A DNA stretch of 64,000 bases from Archaeoglobaceae archaeon. Its GTDB lineage: Archaea; Halobacteriota; Archaeoglobi; Archaeoglobales; Archaeoglobaceae. The translations under genes and the position numbers were made by a program. The DNA lies in assembly GCA_027036775.1 (NCBI GenBank), contig JALWDS010000004.1, positions 1-64,000 of the forward strand. Reading direction: 5' to 3'. Shown here in pieces: positions 62,877 through 64,000 of this stretch; position 1 is the stretch's first letter; every line of letters begins with the position of its first letter. Under the pieces are notes generated by a model. The model was not told where the DNA came from. It saw only the letters and a program-made list of their open reading frames with translations, and searched no databases.

Positions 62877-62930
62877 GTAGAATTCTATGCATTTAGTAAA
62901 GTTTATCGTCTCCCAACTTCAAGTCTGGGG

Positions 62931-63362
62931 ATGAAGCTCTTCGCCTACGGAACACTGCTCGACTTGGAGAAGGCGAGTAAGATACTCAAGAAGGCTGTAA
63001 AAACAGCGAGAAAAGCCTTCTTACCAAATTACAGGATCGCTTTCAACGTTCCCTCTCCATACGGGACCGGTAACCCCAACATAGAGGAGGACGGGGATGG
63101 AGTTTGGGGTGTGGTTTACGATGTCGATGAGAAAACCATCCGACTTCTCGATAGGGTCTCTCCAAGATACGTAAGGATAGAAGTCGAAGTGATCGTTGAC
63201 GGAAAACCCGTAAGGGCCGTAACATACGTGGGGAAAGTTAAAGGGAACGTTAAACCCGACAGGTCCTGCGTGGAAAGGGTGATAAGAGGTGCAAAAGCTC
63301 ACGGTTTGCCAGAGGAATACGTAAAGGGTTTGGAGGTGTTTCTGTATGAAGGAAACGGGTGA
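62931..63362 (+). CDS. Gamma-glutamylcyclotransferase-like (AIG2/GGCT) protein
   Basis: 143 residues. The GGCT fold is shown by LFAYGTLLD near the start, RIAFNVPSPYGTGNPNIEED (YGSxNxxxM-type site) and GVWGVVYDVDEKTIRLLDR. Such proteins cyclise gamma-glutamyl compounds or are of unknown function. It overlaps the next gene (DUF167) by 17 nt. Confidence 0.85.
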   Translation: MKLFAYGTLLDLEKASKILKKAVKTARKAFLPNYRIAFNVPSPYGTGNPNIEEDGDGVWGVVYDVDEKTIRLLDRVSPRYVRIEVEVIVDGKPVRAVTYVGKVKGNVKPDRSCVERVIRGAKAHGLPEEYVKGLEVFLYEGNG

Positions 63363-63633
63363 AGGCGTAACCTTAAATTTGGAGGTAAAGCCCTCTTCGA
63401 AGGAGAGAAAGCTGGAGTTCGACGAGTTGAAGAAGGTTTTGAAGGTCAGCGTTAAGAGTCCACCGATAAAGGGTAAGGCTAACAGAGAACTTTTGGAGGT
63501 CCTAAGAAAAACCTTTAAAAGGGACGTTGAGATTTTGAGGGGTGAAAGATCGACCAAAAAGGTCGTGCTGATCAGAGGTGCCAAGATGGAAGAAGTTTTG
63601 TCGATTTTGAAATCCACCAAAAGCGTAAAATAA
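63346..63633 (+). CDS. DUF167 / UPF0235 (YggU-like) protein
   Basis: 95 residues. YggU-family features: TLNLEVKPSSKERKLEF, LKVSVKSPPIKGKANRELLE, and GERSTKKVVLIRGAKME. Family function unknown; nucleic-acid or nucleotide binding has been suggested. GGAGGTG precedes the ATG at 63346, inside the end of the GGCT gene, so the two are coupled. Confidence 0.9.
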   Translation: MKETGEGVTLNLEVKPSSKERKLEFDELKKVLKVSVKSPPIKGKANRELLEVLRKTFKRDVEILRGERSTKKVVLIRGAKMEEVLSILKSTKSVK

Positions 63634-63654
63634 GTTGAGTTGAAAGTTTAAACG

Positions 63655-64000
63655 ATGGAATACATATTCGAGGATGTCGTCGTAAAACCGAGCAACGCCC
63701 CGAAGTTCATTTTGGACGGGAAGGAGATAGACATATGGAGTGAAGAGTTCGTAAACTACCATTCGAAGAGCATAGTCGATTACGTTAGGGAGTCCATACT
63801 CAGATACGAAAAGGAAGGTTTGGACCCGTTTCCCGAGATAGTCGGTAAGGGTGTGGAAAAGGAGATGGTTAAAAACGCCTTGATGAGTGGAAGCAACATA
63901 CTCTTCAGGGGTAGGAAGGGTTACGGTAAAACGACCTTCAGCAAGGCGATAGCCAAGCTTTTACCTGAGAAACTGTTGGCTGTAAAGGGTTGCAAGATCG
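63655..64000 (+). CDS. AAA ATPase, Mg-chelatase-like, 3' partial
   Basis: The first 115 residues only; the gene runs off the window. After a lead region (MEYIFEDVVVKPSNAPKF) and GKGVEKEMVKNALMSGSNIL comes Walker A GRKGYGKTT. This resembles the ChlI/BchI and MoxR-like AAA group. No chelatase partner is visible. It follows DUF167 by 21 bp. Confidence 0.72.
   Translation, partial: MEYIFEDVVVKPSNAPKFILDGKEIDIWSEEFVNYHSKSIVDYVRESILRYEKEGLDPFPEIVGKGVEKEMVKNALMSGSNILFRGRKGYGKTTFSKAIAKLLPEKLLAVKGCKI

Overview
The window is archaeal and fits the order Archaeoglobales; the moderate GC content suggests Ferroglobus or Geoglobus rather than Archaeoglobus, but the genus is a guess. The evidence is archaeal information-processing genes (aNAC, Cbf5, Orc1/Cdc6, an HMf-type histone, GatD, aIF6, PDCD5, L39e, L31e, S19e, L18a/LX), TATA-box promoters with short leaders, C/D box guide RNAs, a PGF-CTERM surface protein and cohesin/dockerin modules. 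Genes are dense, on both strands, in short operons that often overlap by 4 nt.

Layout. 1-4.0 kb: a cohesin-dockerin gene cut by the window edge and a large S-layer-like protein, sharing a near-identical 313-bp cohesin segment. 4.2-12.5 kb: aNAC, TrmI, a regulator, a TrmO-dUTPase fusion, a CYTH protein, a radical SAM protein, a glycosyltransferase, Cbf5, Orc1/Cdc6 and an FAH-family enzyme. 12.5-20.3 kb: ValRS, a C/D box sRNA, Thi4, a beta-CASP nuclease, a PycB-like carboxyltransferase, a phosphoesterase and a PhoH-KH ATPase. 20.4-27.4 kb is the accessory part: a Panacea/PIN gene pair, an anaerobic ribonucleotide reductase carrying two inteins only ten codons apart, and a 1.1-kb gap with a second C/D box sRNA and a small orphan CRISPR array. 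27.4-41.2 kb: nicotinamidase, a siroheme/heme operon (thioredoxin, precorrin-2 dehydrogenase, fused AhbA-AhbB-like decarboxylase), RNase HII, a PUA protein, a degenerate cis-prenyltransferase beside a DUF92 membrane protein, an exported Lon-like protease, a SWIM-domain two-gene unit, ThyX, acetyl-CoA synthetase, a DUF1646 transporter and a third C/D box sRNA. 41.2-53.7 kb: an rRNA m5C methyltransferase, ICD, a CBS protein with a possible HPF-like tail, histone, a Trm5-family enzyme, RtcA, a stand-alone PurH N domain, an Era-like GTPase cluster, ArgH and GatD. 53.7-64 kb: a slipin, the archaeal YhbY-S19e-PDCD5-L39e-L31e-aIF6-L18a-prefoldin-FtsY operon with a GC-rich hairpin element inside it, two metallo-beta-lactamase proteins, glycerate 2-kinase, MoaC, GGCT, DUF167 and the start of an AAA ATPase.

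Taken together this is mostly core genome: translation, RNA modification, cofactor synthesis (thiamine, molybdopterin, siroheme/heme) and central carbon metabolism (acetate activation, ICD, pyruvate/oxaloacetate carboxylation). The accessory signals are the cohesin/dockerin surface genes, the Panacea/PIN pair, the inteins and the orphan CRISPR. The least explained items are the SWIM-domain pair at 35.1-36.6 kb, the degenerate cis-prenyltransferase at 31.6-32.1 kb and the structured element at 57.19-57.29 kb.
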